Shown piece after piece: positions 1-10,600 of a DNA stretch of 64,000 nt. This stretch comes from Polynucleobacter asymbioticus. Lineage in GTDB: Bacteria; Pseudomonadota; Gammaproteobacteria; Burkholderiales; Burkholderiaceae. The position numbers were made by a program, and so were the translations under genes. Every line of letters begins with the position of its first letter. Within the stretch, counting starts at the first letter, position 1. The notes beneath the pieces are model-generated. The model saw only the letters and a program-made list of their open reading frames with translations. It was not told where the DNA came from and made no database searches. The DNA lies in contig NZ_CP061297.1 in the NCBI RefSeq assembly GCF_018687575.1, positions 1,742,821 through 1,806,820 of the forward strand, read 5' to 3'.

Positions 1-2240
1 ACATTGGAATCTTTTGGCGCTACATAATCTGCCAAGCAACGATTAGGTCGACGAACACCATCTATTACTGGGCGCTCAGCCTGCTGGCGCAGGTTATGCC
101 AAACAAACACTGGATGCTCACGAGATTCATCGCTATACAAGACAATGTCATCACCTATTGTGTTTGCTGGATAGAAGGCCACTACAGCGTCTGCTTGCAA
201 CCACTGACCTTTGATTAATTTATCCAGTAGTGCCTTGCCATCTTCAAATACTTTACGAGCCTCTACGCCAACGATTTCATCGTCCAAGATTGCTGGGAAC
301 TTACCAGCTAAATCCCAAGTTTGAAAGAATGGTGTCCAGTCAATATATTTGGCAATATCACTGAGAGAGAAATTCTTGAAAACACGACGCCCAATAAACT
401 TGGGCTTCTCAGGCACATAATTAGCCCAATCAATCAGCTCGCGATTCTTGCGCGCAGCTTCTAAAGAGATGGTTGGCGATGCTTTCTTGTTGGCATGTTG
501 CTCACGAATACGTACATAGTCATCGCGCAAATCTTGAATAAATTTCTTAGCACTCTCATCGGATAGTAAGCTCGATGCCACCGATACAGAGCGGGAAGCG
601 TCAGGCACATAAACTACCGGGCCATCGTAATGCGGTGCAATCTTCACTGCAGTATGAACGCGTGAAGTAGTTGCACCACCAATCATCAATGGAATTTGAC
701 GTTCACGGAAATAGTCATCACGCTGCATCTCTTGAGCAACGTAGGTCATCTCTTCCAAGGACGGAGTGATTAAGCCAGAAAGACCAACAATATCTGCTTT
801 TTCTTCTTTGGCGCGCTTGAGGATTTCTGCGCAAGGTACCATCACACCCATATTGGCAACTTCAAAGTTATTACATTGCAGCACTACCGTCACAATATTT
901 TTACCAATATCGTGTACGTCACCCTTAACAGTCGCCATCACAATCTTGCCCTTGGCTTTGGCTTCGCCACCAGAGGCAATATGTAAACGTTTTTCTTCTT
1001 CAATGTACGGGATCAAAATCGCAACCGCCTGCTTCATTACTCGCGCACTCTTGACCACCTGGGGTAGGAACATCTTGCCAGCACCAAATAAGTCGCCCAC
1101 GACGTTCATGCCATCCATCAAAGGGCCTTCAATCACCTCGATTGGACGACCGCCTGCACCCATAATTTGCGCACGCAACTCTTCAGTATCTTCTTCAATA
1201 AAGGTGGTGATGCCATGTACCAATGCATGGGTTAAACGCTCACGCACCGGGGATTCGCGCCAGACCAAGTTCTCTACTTGCTTTGCGCCTCCACCCTTAA
1301 ATTGGTCGGCAATATCGAGCAAGCGCTCCGTCGGAGTCTTGCCATCTTTTTCTTTAAAACGGTTTAGCACCACATCTTCGACGCGCTCACGCAATTCAGG
1401 ATCTAGGTCTGCATATACGCCGAGCTGTCCTGCATTGACGATGCCCATATCCATGCCCGCCTGAATGGCGTGATACAGGAACACCGTATGAATCGCTTCT
1501 CGAACGCGATCATTGCCGCGGAAAGAGAAGCTCACATTAGAGACGCCGCCACTCACTTTCGCGCCCGGCAGATTTTCTTTAATCCAACGAGTAGCGTTGA
1601 TGAAATCTACCGCATAGTTATCATGTTCTTCAATACCCGTCGCAATGGCAAAGATATTGGGGTCAAAAATAATATCTTCTGCTGGGAAGCCAATCTCATT
1701 CACGAGAATTTGATAGCAACGCTGGCAGATTTCGGTCTTGCGCTTGAAAGTATCTGCTTGGCCTACTTCATCAAATGCCATCACTACGGATGCTGCGCCG
1801 TAACGTCGGATTAGTCGCGCCTGTTTTCTAAAAGACTCTTCTCCCTCTTTGAGAGAGATCGAATTCACAATCGGCTTACCTTGAATACATTTCAGGCCGG
1901 CTTCGATCACACTCCACTTGGAGGAGTCAATCATGATCGGTACACGTGCAATATCCGGTTCTGAAGCAATCAAATTCAAGAAGCGCGTCATCGCCGCTTC
2001 AGAATCTAACATTGCCTCATCCATATTGATGTCAATAACTTGAGCACCATTCTCAACTTGCTGTCTCGCAACTACTAGCGCTTCATCAAATTGATTATTC
2101 AAAATCATGCGCGCAAATGCTTTGGAGCCTGTGACGTTTGTACGTTCACCAATATTCACAAAGCCGACATCAGTAGTGACATTAAAAGGCTCTAAACCTG
2201 AAAGCTTCATCGGCGGCATTGTCTTTGTTGTCTTACTCAT
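1..2240 (-). CDS. metH: Methionine synthase, cobalamin/folate/activation part (MetH C-terminal module), cut by window edge
   Basis: Transfers the methyl group of 5-methyl-THF through cobalamin to homocysteine. Reading from the start: a pterin-binding domain (GERTNVTGS near residue 25, the IDINMDEAM segment), a cobalamin cap and Rossmann domain with the DVHDIGKN motif that carries the axial His (near 905-925 on the plus strand), and the beginning of the SAM-dependent reactivation domain, which runs off position 1. The homocysteine-binding domain is absent here because it is a separate gene just upstream. The ATG at 2240 overlaps that gene's TGA in an ATGA junction, so translational coupling is likely. 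The 3' end is missing only because the window stops. Confidence 0.95.
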   Translation of the reverse strand, partial: MSKTTKTMPPMKLSGLEPFNVTTDVGFVNIGERTNVTGSKAFARMILNNQFDEALVVARQQVENGAQVIDINMDEAMLDSEAAMTRFLNLIASEPDIARVPIMIDSSKWSVIEAGLKCIQGKPIVNSISLKEGEESFRKQARLIRRYGAASVVMAFDEVGQADTFKRKTEICQRCYQILVNEIGFPAEDIIFDPNIFAIATGIEEHDNYAVDFINATRWIKENLPGAKVSGGVSNVSFSFRGNDRVREAIHTVFLYHAIQAGMDMGIVNAGQLGVYADLDPELRERVEDVVLNRFKEKDGKTPTERLLDIADQFKGGGAKQVENLVWRESPVRERLTHALVHGITTFIEEDTEELRAQIMGAGGRPIEVIEGPLMDGMNVVGDLFGAGKMFLPQVVKSARVMKQAVAILIPYIEEEKRLHIASGGEAKAKGKIVMATVKGDVHDIGKNIVTVVLQCNNFEVANMGVMVPCAEILKRAKEEKADIVGLSGLITPSLEEMTYVAQEMQRDDYFRERQIPLMIGGATTSRVHTAVKIAPHYDGPVVYVPDASRSVSVASSLLSDESAKKFIQDLRDDYVRIREQHANKKASPTISLEAARKNRELIDWANYVPEKPKFIGRRVFKNFSLSDIAKYIDWTPFFQTWDLAGKFPAILDDEIVGVEARKVFEDGKALLDKLIKGQWLQADAVVAFYPANTIGDDIVLYSDESREHPVFVWHNLRQQAERPVIDGVRRPNRCLADYVAPKDSN

Positions 2241-3301
2241 GCCGACACCTCCGCGCTCTCACGGTAGAAGGCACGTGGCTTGCGCTTAGCAACCGCATTT
2301 GCAATCGCACGAATATGATCGGGCGTCGTGCCACAGCAACCGCCCACGAGATTGACTAAGCCATCTTTTGCAAAGCCATCAACCAAGCTAGAGGTAATTT
2401 CTGGAGTTTCATCAAAGCCAGTATCACTCATTGGATTAGGTAAACCAGCATTGGGATAGCAAGATACAGCGGCATCACAAATACGAGCAAGCTCAGCAAT
2501 ATAGGGACGCATCAGCGCTGCACCTAAAGCGCAGTTCAAGCCAAAGGTCAGTGGCTTGATGTGGCGCAAGCTATTCCAGAACGCCTCAACTGTTTGTCCA
2601 GACAAAATGCGACCAGAGGCATCTGTCACCGTTCCTGAAATCATCACCGGTAAACGTTCACCCGTTTCTTCAAAGAATTCATCTAATGCAAACAATGCAG
2701 CTTTGGCATTGAGTGTGTCGAAGATTGTTTCGACCAAAAATAAATCAACACCACCCTCAAAGAGACCTTCAATCTGCTCGCGATAAGAAGCGCGCAACGC
2801 ATCAAATGTCACATTACGTGCGCCTGGATCATTTACGTCCGGAGAAATACTCGCTGTCTTTGGAGTAGGGCCAATTGCACCAGCCGCAAAGCGTGGCTTA
2901 TCTGGCGTAGAGTATTTTTCACATGCAGCGCGCGCCAATTGAGCAGAGATGACGTTCATCTCTCTCGCCAAGCCGGCCATTTTGTAATCCTCTTGAGCCA
3001 CAGAAGTAGCGCCAAAAGTGTTGGTTTCAATAATGTCAGCGCCCGCGTCTAAATACTGCTCATGAATCTTGCTAATAATTTGGGGTTGCGTCAGAACTAA
3101 GAGCTCGTTATTGCCCTTGATATCGCCCGGATGATTTTCAAAGCGGGCATTTGCCGGCAATCCGCGATAGTCCGCTTCGTTCAGCTTGTATTGCTGAATC
3201 ATGGTGCCCATAGCGCCATCCAAAATCAGAATGCGCTGCTTCAGTAGCTCGGGAAGTGCCTGACCGCGGGTGTAAGGCTGGGATAAACCATTAGATTGCA
3301 T
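2237..3301 (-). CDS. metH: Methionine synthase, homocysteine S-methyltransferase part (MetH N-terminal module)
   Basis: Homocysteine-binding half of cobalamin-dependent methionine synthase, 354 aa as a free-standing protein. Visible features are [10 protein letters not shown] near residue 27 and the three zinc ligands expected for the family: Cys257 in GLNCALG and Cys322-Cys323 in GGCCGTTP. It ends just after this domain, where classical MetH continues into the pterin domain; here that continues in the overlapping downstream gene. Such split MetH genes are known in Burkholderiales. The alternative, a stand-alone BHMT/MmuM-type enzyme, is unlikely because of the 4-nt coupling to the remaining MetH domains. 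Confidence 0.95.
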   Translation of the reverse strand: MQSNGLSQPYTRGQALPELLKQRILILDGAMGTMIQQYKLNEADYRGLPANARFENHPGDIKGNNELLVLTQPQIISKIHEQYLDAGADIIETNTFGATSVAQEDYKMAGLAREMNVISAQLARAACEKYSTPDKPRFAAGAIGPTPKTASISPDVNDPGARNVTFDALRASYREQIEGLFEGGVDLFLVETIFDTLNAKAALFALDEFFEETGERLPVMISGTVTDASGRILSGQTVEAFWNSLRHIKPLTFGLNCALGAALMRPYIAELARICDAAVSCYPNAGLPNPMSDTGFDETPEITSSLVDGFAKDGLVNLVGGCCGTTPDHIRAIANAVAKRKPRAFYRESAEVSA

Positions 3302-3330
3302 TGCTTAACCGGGATTAATCTCTAGAATCT

Positions 3331-3350
3331 CTTATTGTATTGGCAATAAG
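3331..3350. promoter_or_regulatory. 7-bp perfect inverted repeat between divergent metH and phaM
   Basis: CTTATTG-tattgg-CAATAAG lies in the 78-bp gap between the divergent starts of the methionine synthase module and PhaM. It has operator-like symmetry but matches no regulator I can name, and it could be chance. No cobalamin or SAM riboswitch is visible in this short gap. Confidence 0.3.
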
Positions 3351-3379
3351 CCACTTTTATCTGACCCGGAGCCCGCCCT

Positions 3380-3829
3380 ATGTTTGGAACTATCCCTGAA
3401 TTCAATCAAAGCCTTGAAATGATGAAAACCATGTGGGGTCAGGGAGCAGGCGGATCGACACCAGGTCAATTCCCTTTCACTACAGACGCCTCTAAGGCTG
3501 CTGGGGGGTTTGGCTCCGCATTTCCAGGGCTAGACACAGATGAGCTTGAAAAGCGCATCAAAGACCTCAAAAGCGTTGAAAACTGGCTAAACCTCAACCT
3601 CAATGTCTTGAAGTCGACGATTCAGGGCCTAGAGGTGCAACATGCCACCATGATGGCCCTCAAATCTTTTGGTGATGCCGTTTCAGCCACTGCAGCCGCT
3701 GCTACCAGTGGAGCTGCCGAAGACTCCGGAACAAAAGCTGCTAAACCACGCAAAACCGCAACACGCCGTCGTCGCAAAGCTGGCGACTCAACCTTCCTCG
3801 ACGAAGTAGGTAATTCAGATGGGCAATAG
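3380..3829 (+). CDS. phaM: PhaM-family polyhydroxyalkanoate granule-associated protein
   Basis: 149-aa protein with the PhaM layout: a short N-terminal segment starting MFGTIPEF, a helical middle (about residues 55-100, with the LKSVENWLNLNLNVL region) and a basic tail rich in Lys, Arg, Ala and Thr (KPRKTATRRRRK). In Cupriavidus necator PhaM binds PHA synthase and uses its basic tail to attach granules to the nucleoid. That is known for the family; the role here is inferred. A GGAG lies about 9 nt before the ATG. The last 89 bp overlap the 3' end of the convergent hydrolase gene. No phaC or phaB is in this window. Confidence 0.8.
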   Translation: MFGTIPEFNQSLEMMKTMWGQGAGGSTPGQFPFTTDASKAAGGFGSAFPGLDTDELEKRIKDLKSVENWLNLNLNVLKSTIQGLEVQHATMMALKSFGDAVSATAAAATSGAAEDSGTKAAKPRKTATRRRRKAGDSTFLDEVGNSDGQ

Positions 3830-4826
3830 CCTCACCCATGGCAAATGTCATTTGGTGAATATCTAATTCACGCTTAAATAAAACCGGCACTATCTCTCGA
3901 GCAGTTGCCGGTTTTTTACATGCCCCGAGCGTTTCTGCCAAGCGCTCATCATGGTGCAATTTCAACTGATCAATTCGCGGCTTCATCCCTGTAAATGGCT
4001 TGCCATGAGATGGGAGCACTAGAGTGTCATCAGGTAACGGCAAGTATCGATCTAAAGAGCTTAGATATAAACCGAGAGGGTCTGCATCAGGATCCGCATC
4101 GTAGACACTGACATTAGTGGAAATCCGCGGTAACAACATATCCCCAGAAATCAACACACCTAGATCTTTACAAAATAGCGAAGCATGTTCTGGAGCATGA
4201 CCAAATCCCATAATCACTTGCCACTCGTGTCCACCAATCAATATCATTTCGCCATCGATGATGCGGCGGTACTGCCTTGGCACACCCGGAACCATGTTGC
4301 TGTAGTAGTTTGATCGCGCCCGAATTTTTTCTAAATCTTCAGGTGCAATGAGTCCATGTCTTTGAAAATGGTCTGCAGAACCACCCCCACCAGCACGCGC
4401 ACCAACTGCAGCGCCACCTTCCTTATGACTGAGCCATTGCGCAGTTAAATAATCCGTCATGGAAATCCAAAGTGGTGCATTCCATTTTTCACAAAGCCAC
4501 TGAGAGAGTCCCACGTGGTCTGGATGCATATGGGTCACGATCACCCGTAATACCAGCAAGCCCTCTAGCTGAGTGGCAAAGATCTGCTCCCAAGCCGCTC
4601 TAGTCTCTTCATTGGCAATCCCACAATCCACGATGGTCCAACCCTGAGTGCCTTCAAACTCATCACGTAGCAGCCATAAATTGATGTGATCCAAAGCAAA
4701 CGGTAGACGCATCCGCAACCAACGCACGCCTGGAGCAAGCTCCATCGAACTTCCCACTTCCGGCAAAGCATCGGCTAAGGGATAATGAATAGCACTAAGA
4801 TCACTGGATTGGTTTTTAGTATTCAT
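3741..4826 (-). CDS. Metallo-beta-lactamase-fold hydrolase
   Basis: 361-aa MBL-fold protein. The zinc-site motif HMHPDH (preceded by VT) lies near residue 110, followed by GFGHAPEH, SGDMLLP and a late PSHGKP, the usual sequence of metal-ligand motifs. The C-terminal 80 or so residues look like the winged-helix extension of hydroxyacylglutathione-hydrolase-like and LACTB2-type relatives. Substrate cannot be read from sequence. Its 3' end overlaps phaM by 89 bp on the opposite strand, and the probable phaM terminator is embedded in its coding sequence. Confidence 0.85.
   Translation of the reverse strand: MNTKNQSSDLSAIHYPLADALPEVGSSMELAPGVRWLRMRLPFALDHINLWLLRDEFEGTQGWTIVDCGIANEETRAAWEQIFATQLEGLLVLRVIVTHMHPDHVGLSQWLCEKWNAPLWISMTDYLTAQWLSHKEGGAAVGARAGGGGSADHFQRHGLIAPEDLEKIRARSNYYSNMVPGVPRQYRRIIDGEMILIGGHEWQVIMGFGHAPEHASLFCKDLGVLISGDMLLPRISTNVSVYDADPDADPLGLYLSSLDRYLPLPDDTLVLPSHGKPFTGMKPRIDQLKLHHDERLAETLGACKKPATAREIVPVLFKRELDIHQMTFAMGEAIAHLNYLLRRGRLSRQLCDDGVLRFCVV
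3880..3917 (+). terminator. Rho-independent terminator for phaM, inside the antisense hydrolase gene
   Basis: A perfect 10-bp stem (AAAACCGGCA / TGCCGGTTTT) with a 16-nt loop is followed by a T run on the plus strand, about 50 bp after the phaM stop. It lies within the coding region of the convergent gene, where it encodes the start of the winged-helix extension. Confidence 0.7.
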
Positions 4827-4848
4827 CTTTTTCTATTTTAGGTTTGCT

Positions 4849-5025
4849 TTGACAACAGTTCCATCACCTTGCATCAACTGGTGCGACATCAACCCTGAGA
4901 ATGGTTTTTGCCGTGGCTGCTATCGCACGCTATCGGAGATTGCAAACTGGTCTGAACTTGCTAACTCTGAAAAACTTGAGGTCTGGGAAAAACTAGAGGC
5001 ACGTAAACCTCAAGCGCCACAGTAA
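4849..5025 (+). CDS. DUF1289 small cysteine-motif protein
   Basis: 58-aa protein in the gap between two minus-strand genes. The reading frame gives PSPCINWCDINPENGFCRGC followed by a YRTLSEIANW segment, matching the DUF1289 signature: two Cys pairs in about 20 residues, probably binding metal or an Fe-S centre, then a conserved helix ending in Trp. The best start is TTG at 4849, with AGG six nt upstream; no ATG lies in frame before the motif. Function of the family is unknown. Confidence 0.75.
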   Translation: MTTVPSPCINWCDINPENGFCRGCYRTLSEIANWSELANSEKLEVWEKLEARKPQAPQ

Positions 5026-5039
5026 GCATTATTCATTGC

Positions 5040-6023
5040 TTATTTATTGACATCCACAATTAAGCGGCCGCGTACATTGCCCGCCATCAGCTCTGACGCA
5101 TATTTAATGGAATCTTCCAAACTAATTTCGTGAGAGATTTCTTCTAAGGTTTTAAGGTCCACCAGCTTACTCAATTGCTCATAAGCAGCAATACGTTTTG
5201 CTTTAGGCACTGTCACGCTATTAATGCCATACAAAGTCACGCCACGCAAAATGAATGGCGCAACAGTCGAGGGAAAATCCATTCCCTGAGCTAGTCCGCA
5301 AGCAGCAACTGCACCGTCGCTTTTGGTTTGTGCACAGGCATTAGCCAAGGTGTGACTACCAACGCTATCGACGACTGCCGCCCAACGCTCTTTAGCCAAA
5401 GGCTTGCCAGGAGCTGACAATGCGGCGCGATCGATCACTTCGCTTGCGCCCAATTTCTTCAAATAATCCGCCTCAGACATGCGTCCAGTGCTGGCAACAA
5501 CGGTAAAGCCCAATTTGCTTAATAGGGTAATGGCGAAACTTCCCACCCCACCAGCAGCACCAGTCACCAATACTTCGCCATCACTCGGCTTCAAGCCATG
5601 CTTTTGTAAAGCCATCACACACAGCATTGCTGTGTAACCTGCAGTACCAATCGCCAAGGCTTGCTTAGCAGTAAAACCTTTTGGTAGCGGAATGAGCCAC
5701 TCTGACTTCACACGTGCTTGCTGCGCCAAACCACCCCAATGCCCCTCTCCAACGCCCCAACCATTGAGCAGCACCATATCGCCCACCTTAAATTCTGGGC
5801 TAGCGCTCTCTAACACCTCGCCTGCAAAATCAATCCCCGGAACCATCGGAAAGCTGCGCACTACCGGCCCTTTGCCGGTAATTGCCAAACCATCTTTGTA
5901 ATTCAGCGTGGAATAGAGCACCTTCACCCTGACATCACCATCAGGCAAGCTAGCTTCATCAACCTGAGAAAGCTCAGCCCGATAACCTTGATCGTCTTTA
6001 TTTACCAAAATAGCCTTAAACAT
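5040..6023 (-). CDS. acuI: AcuI/YhdH-type acrylyl-CoA reductase family MDR oxidoreductase
   Basis: 327-aa medium-chain dehydrogenase/reductase. Features are an N-terminal GroES-like domain with NYKDGLAI and PGIDFAGEV, and an NADPH-binding Rossmann domain with GAAGGVGSFAI near residue 155. No structural or catalytic zinc cysteines are visible, as expected for the YhdH/AcuI quinone-oxidoreductase-like branch. Characterised AcuI reduces acryloyl-CoA to propionyl-CoA with NADPH; that substrate is inferred here. Single gene with its own leader. Confidence 0.85.
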   Translation of the reverse strand: MFKAILVNKDDQGYRAELSQVDEASLPDGDVRVKVLYSTLNYKDGLAITGKGPVVRSFPMVPGIDFAGEVLESASPEFKVGDMVLLNGWGVGEGHWGGLAQQARVKSEWLIPLPKGFTAKQALAIGTAGYTAMLCVMALQKHGLKPSDGEVLVTGAAGGVGSFAITLLSKLGFTVVASTGRMSEADYLKKLGASEVIDRAALSAPGKPLAKERWAAVVDSVGSHTLANACAQTKSDGAVAACGLAQGMDFPSTVAPFILRGVTLYGINSVTVPKAKRIAAYEQLSKLVDLKTLEEISHEISLEDSIKYASELMAGNVRGRLIVDVNK

Positions 6024-6110
6024 GTCTCTTCCTTTTAAATACGCCGCATTCCCCGCAGCAAGTGCCTAATAGGTTTATCCTAACGAGCATTGCTGATTAT
6101 GGAGGTGTCC

Positions 6111-6413
6111 ATGAAAAAAATTCTACTATTAACTACGATTTCTGGCTTAGCGCTAGCTGGATGCTCCTCAAGCCAAATTAATATGTCCATGGGCAATATG
6201 CGCCTCATTACCTCCAGCGCAGCACCACAAGATGTCATGAATTTTGCTAATACAGCCTGTAAGAATGATTTCTACCAAGGTGCCAGCTTTCTGTCTAAGG
6301 CAGGCAAGGAATATCGTTTCAAATGCGTTAAAGCAGAAGAAAATGAAATCCTAACCCCGATTCCTGGCACCAGCATTCCTTCTGATGCGCCAACTCCAGC
6401 TGCAACAAAATAA
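6111..6413 (+). CDS. Small predicted lipoprotein
   Basis: 100-aa protein with a lipoprotein signal peptide: MKK, a hydrophobic stretch, then LALAGC with the lipidated Cys at position 18, followed by SSS. GGAGG sits 5-7 nt before the ATG at 6111, which decides this start over codons further up. The mature part is about 80 residues with two Cys (CKND and KCVK) and a Pro/Thr-rich tail. I do not recognise the family. Confidence 0.75.
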   Translation: MKKILLLTTISGLALAGCSSSQINMSMGNMRLITSSAAPQDVMNFANTACKNDFYQGASFLSKAGKEYRFKCVKAEENEILTPIPGTSIPSDAPTPAATK

Positions 6414-6439
6414 ACAAATTACTTAATAGATAAAGCAAG

Positions 6440-6928
6440 ATGACCCCATTCACCTCCCAAGAGCTGCGCAAAGGCTTTTCCTCTTTTGCGACAGGGGTCA
6501 CAGTCATTACTTGCCTCGATCCCGACCAGAACGCACACGGCATCACGATCAGCTCTTTCAATACCGTTTCATTAGAGCCACCACTCATTTTGTGGAGCCT
6601 CAAAAAACATTCACGTTTAATGCCCCACTTTGAGGTAGGTCACAAACAACTTATTCATGTCTTAGAGCGTTCGCAGGAAGCGATGGCGATGCACTTTGCA
6701 ACCGTTAAAGAAAATCAGTTCATTAACATTCCGCATCAAATTGCAGCTAGTGGCCTCACTCAAATCGATGGATGCTGTGCTTACTTTGAATGCGAGACTG
6801 TATCAGTGCATACCGGCGGCGACCACAACATCATTGTTGCCAAAGTGATCAACCTAAAACACACACCAGAAAGTCACCCCCTCATATTTGCACACAGCAA
6901 ATTTATGGGGCTAGATACACCCCTTTAA
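6440..6928 (+). CDS. Flavin reductase family protein (FMN-binding)
   Basis: 162-aa protein of the flavin-reductase-like split-barrel family. The N-terminus has the FATGVTVITC and GITISSFNTVSLEPPL segments that bind FMN in this family; the C-terminus HSKFMGLD also fits. Such proteins use NAD(P)H to supply reduced FMN to a monooxygenase or act as stand-alone reductases. No partner oxygenase is adjacent. It follows the lipoprotein by 26 bp and precedes a GST by 22 bp, suggesting a small co-transcribed group. Confidence 0.85.
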   Translation: MTPFTSQELRKGFSSFATGVTVITCLDPDQNAHGITISSFNTVSLEPPLILWSLKKHSRLMPHFEVGHKQLIHVLERSQEAMAMHFATVKENQFINIPHQIAASGLTQIDGCCAYFECETVSVHTGGDHNIIVAKVINLKHTPESHPLIFAHSKFMGLDTPL

Positions 6929-6950
6929 ATACAACTAAATAGGAGTTCTC

Positions 6951-7613
6951 ATGATGCGTTTGTGGGGAAGAAAAACTTCAATCAATGTCCAGAAGGTGTT
7001 GTGGTGCCTGGCAGAGTTAGGGCTAGAGGAGGGCAAAGATTTCGAGCGCATAGATGCCGGCCTTCATTTTGGCAAGAATCGCACTCCTGAATTCTTAGCG
7101 CTTAATCCCAATGGTTTGGTTCCAACCCTACAAGATGGTGATCTTGTGCTTTGGGAATCTAATACCATTTTGCGCTATCTGGTTCGCCAGTACGATCAGT
7201 CAAAACGATTCACAAGTGATATTGCTACCCACTATCGATCAGAGAAGTGGATGGACTGGCAGTTGAGTACCATGTGGCCACCACTAAGAGTTGCGCTACT
7301 TGGACTCACTCGCACTCCGGAAGCAGATCGTAACTACGAATTAATTCAAAAGTCTTACCAAGAGGCAGATTCTTTGCTTGCCTTACTTGATCAGCATTTA
7401 GCAATGCACTCCTACTGCTCTGGTGAGCAATTCAATATTGGAGATATTCCATTAGCCTTATGTGTCAGTCGATGGGTATTACTGCACCAAACCTTTCCTG
7501 AAAAAACTGGGCCACGTTCACAATTAAGCAATATTGATGCATGGATGAAACGCATAGAAGCAAAAACCAAATACAGCGTTGTAGCTGAAAAAGAACTCAA
7601 TATTGTTAAATAA
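6951..7613 (+). CDS. Glutathione S-transferase family protein
   Basis: 220-aa GST. The N-terminal thioredoxin-like domain contains the glutathione-site segment NGLVPTLQDGDLVLWESN (cis-Pro and the ESN gamma-glutamyl contact), followed by an all-helical C-terminal domain with the N-capping motif GEQFNIGDIPLA. AGGAG precedes an ATGATG start; the first ATG (6951) is used here but the second (6954) is also possible. The class (beta- or theta-like) and substrate cannot be fixed from sequence alone. Confidence 0.88.
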   Translation: MMRLWGRKTSINVQKVLWCLAELGLEEGKDFERIDAGLHFGKNRTPEFLALNPNGLVPTLQDGDLVLWESNTILRYLVRQYDQSKRFTSDIATHYRSEKWMDWQLSTMWPPLRVALLGLTRTPEADRNYELIQKSYQEADSLLALLDQHLAMHSYCSGEQFNIGDIPLALCVSRWVLLHQTFPEKTGPRSQLSNIDAWMKRIEAKTKYSVVAEKELNIVK

Positions 7614-7630
7614 GATCAGAGTTCAATAAG

Positions 7631-7660
7631 AAAAGGGTGAACTCAGTTCACCCTTTTTCT
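7631..7660. terminator. Bidirectional terminator between GST and efflux pump genes
   Basis: AAAAGGGTGAACT-c-AGTTCACCCTTTT is a perfect inverted repeat with A/T runs on both sides, between two convergent genes. It can terminate transcription from either direction. Confidence 0.85.
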
Positions 7661-7680
7661 TTATCGCCATAACAAGCAGA

Positions 7681-10600
7681 TTACTGTTGCTTGAATTTTT
7701 TCTGATGGTGATCAGCGCCAATAAATAAATACATGGCAGGCACTACAAAGAGCGTGAACAAGGTGCCAATCGATAGGCCAGTAAAAATCACGATGCCCAT
7801 AGATTGACGGCCAGCTGCACCTGCGCCAGAGGCAATCACCAAAGGCACTACGCCTAATACCATGGCGGCAGTGGTCATCAAGATTGGGCGTAGACGCACG
7901 CTACTCGCTTCTACGATGGCATCTAACTTGCTACGACCAGCTTCTTGTAACTCATTAGCAAATTCCACAATCAAAATACCGTGCTTACTAATTAATCCCA
8001 TCAGTGTGACCAGTCCAACCTGGGTATACACATTCAAGGTGGTGAATCCTAAATTAATAAAGATCAAGGCTCCAAATAAGGCGAGCGGCACTGAAACCAA
8101 AATCACGATCGGATCGCGGAAGCTTTCAAATTGCGCCGCTAAGACCAAGAACACAATCAAGATCGCAAAGAACATCGTCACCAAGAAACCGCCAGACTCT
8201 GCCATGAACTGACGGGATGGACCGGCGTAATCCATGGTGTAACCATTGGGTGCCACTTCTTTTAAAGTTTGACGCATGAACTCCAGCAGGTCTGCCTGAG
8301 AAATAAACGGCGTACTTACACCAGAGATGGTTGCAGAGTTGAGCTGCTGAAAGTGATTAATAGATTGTGGAACTACTTTTTGCTTAATTGTTGCAATCGT
8401 ACGCGCCTGAATCATCTGCCCACTTGGAGTGCGTATGTAGTAATCCAAGATCTGATCAGGGTTGAGGCGATCCACTTGCTTCACTTGCGGGATCACCCGA
8501 TAGGAGCGGCCGGCAACAGAGAAGTAATTCACAAAGCCACCACCCAAGGCCGCGGAGAGTGCGCTACCTACTTGCTGTTGAGTCATGCCCAGCGCAGCGA
8601 CTTTCTCACGATCGATTTCTAATACGTCTTGTGGCTTGTCAATCTTCAAGTCTGAGTCTACGAAGAAGAAGTTGCCACTACGACGCGCTTTATCGAGTAC
8701 CGCTTGAGACACTTCATTCAGCTGCTCATAAGACTCAGTAGTATTGATCACTACCTGAACAGGCAAGCCCTGTGCGCCTGGCAAAGCTGGGAATTGGAAG
8801 GCGGCTACTCGAGCGCCGGCAATCGCATTCCACTTACTCTGCATATCCTCTTGAAACTTGGTGGCGTTGCGACTACGTTGATCCCAGTCTTTTAGCAATA
8901 CGCCACCAAAGCTACTAGTGGGGCTGGTGATCTGGAACATCTGCTCATACTCTGGCTCTGCTGCTGAGATTTGATAAATCTGATCAGCGTAGGTCTGCAT
9001 CTGATTGACGGTACTGTTCGGTGGGCCTGAGGCCTGCATCAGCACAATGCCCTGATCTTCTGTTGGCGCTAATTCAGAGTGGGCAGTAGCGTAGAGATAA
9101 GCAACCCCACCCAATAAAATGACACCCATCACGATGATCACTTGCCAGGTACTCAAGAGCTCACGCAAGGTTGTTTGATAGCTGTGGTGGACCTTTTCAA
9201 ATATGCGGTCAATCTTTTGCACAAATGATGAGGCTTCTTGCTCTTCAGTAAAGATGCGGGAACACATCATTGGAGAAAGCGTCAAGGCAATCAATCCTGA
9301 TACCGCGACTGCACTAGCTAAAGTAAAGGCAAATTCCGTAAAGAGTGCGCCAGTTAATCCGCCTTGGAAGCCAATTGGGATATATACCGCGATCAATACA
9401 ATGGTCATCGCCAAAATAGGACCGCCCAGCTCACGCGCAGCGATTAAGGAAGCTTCTAACGGAGACTTGCCTTCCTTCATATGACGGTCAACGTTCTCAA
9501 CCACAATAATGGCGTCATCGACGACTAAGCCAATCGCCAGCACGAGGGCAAGTAATGTCAGCAAGTTAATGGAGTAGCCTAGGACCTGCATTAAGAAGAA
9601 TGTCCCGATTAAAGAGAGTGGCATCGCAATCACAGGCACAGCAACCGCACGCGCACTTCCTAGGAAGAGATAGATCACCACCGTCACAATCAATAGTGCC
9701 TCTAGAAGAGTTGCAACTACCTCATCAATCGAAGTTGTAATAAATTTAGTCGAGTCGTAAACCACCTTGCCCGACATGCCAGTGGGTAACTGCTTCTGAA
9801 TATCTGGCACCACGGCGCGGACACGCTCAGCTACATCGAGTAAGTTAGCTTGAGGCGCTACCTTAATAGCAATAAATACTGAGCGCTTGCCACTAAATGC
9901 GACATTCGTGTTGTAGTCCTCGGAGCCCATGGTCACAGTAGCCACTTGGTCAAGGTACACAATATTGATGCCGTCTTTCTTGACGACCAGTTTACGGAAC
10001 TCATCAAGTGTATGGAGATCAGTGCCTGCCACCAAATCCACAGCAACCATATCCCCTTTAGTGCTACCTACTGCGGATAAATAGTTATTGGCTGCCATAG
10101 CACTGTAGACGTCATCCGCACCCACACCAAGCCCTGCCATCTTCTCGCGATCAAGCCAAGCGCGCAGAGCAAATTTTCTGCCACCAGTAATTTCAGCATT
10201 CTGAACACCGTCCACAGAATCTAGCTTTGGCTTCACTACCCGTAACAAGTAATCGGTAATCGCATTATTCGGAATGTCATCGCTATAAAAGCCCATATAC
10301 ATTGCCGCAGTGGACTGGCCAATTTGCACAGTCAATATAGGCTGCTGAGCTTGGGGTGGCAGTTGATTCTTCACCGAACTAATCTGGGTCTGAATCTGCG
10401 TTAATGCAGCATTGGAGTCGTAATTGAGCTTGAGAGTTGCGGTGATAGTCGATAGGCCGCTCACACTCATCGAAGACAAATAGTCGATACCTTGAGCCTG
10501 TGCAATCGCCGTCTCTAGTGGCTGCGTAATAAACCCTGCAATCGTCTCTGGGTCAGCGCCATAGTAAGCGGTTGTAATCGTAACGATCGCATTTTGAGTT

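Noticed and set aside
766..1814. Long plus-strand open frames at the window start
   Set aside because: They are antisense to the MetH cobalamin module, whose minus-strand translation matches the family throughout.
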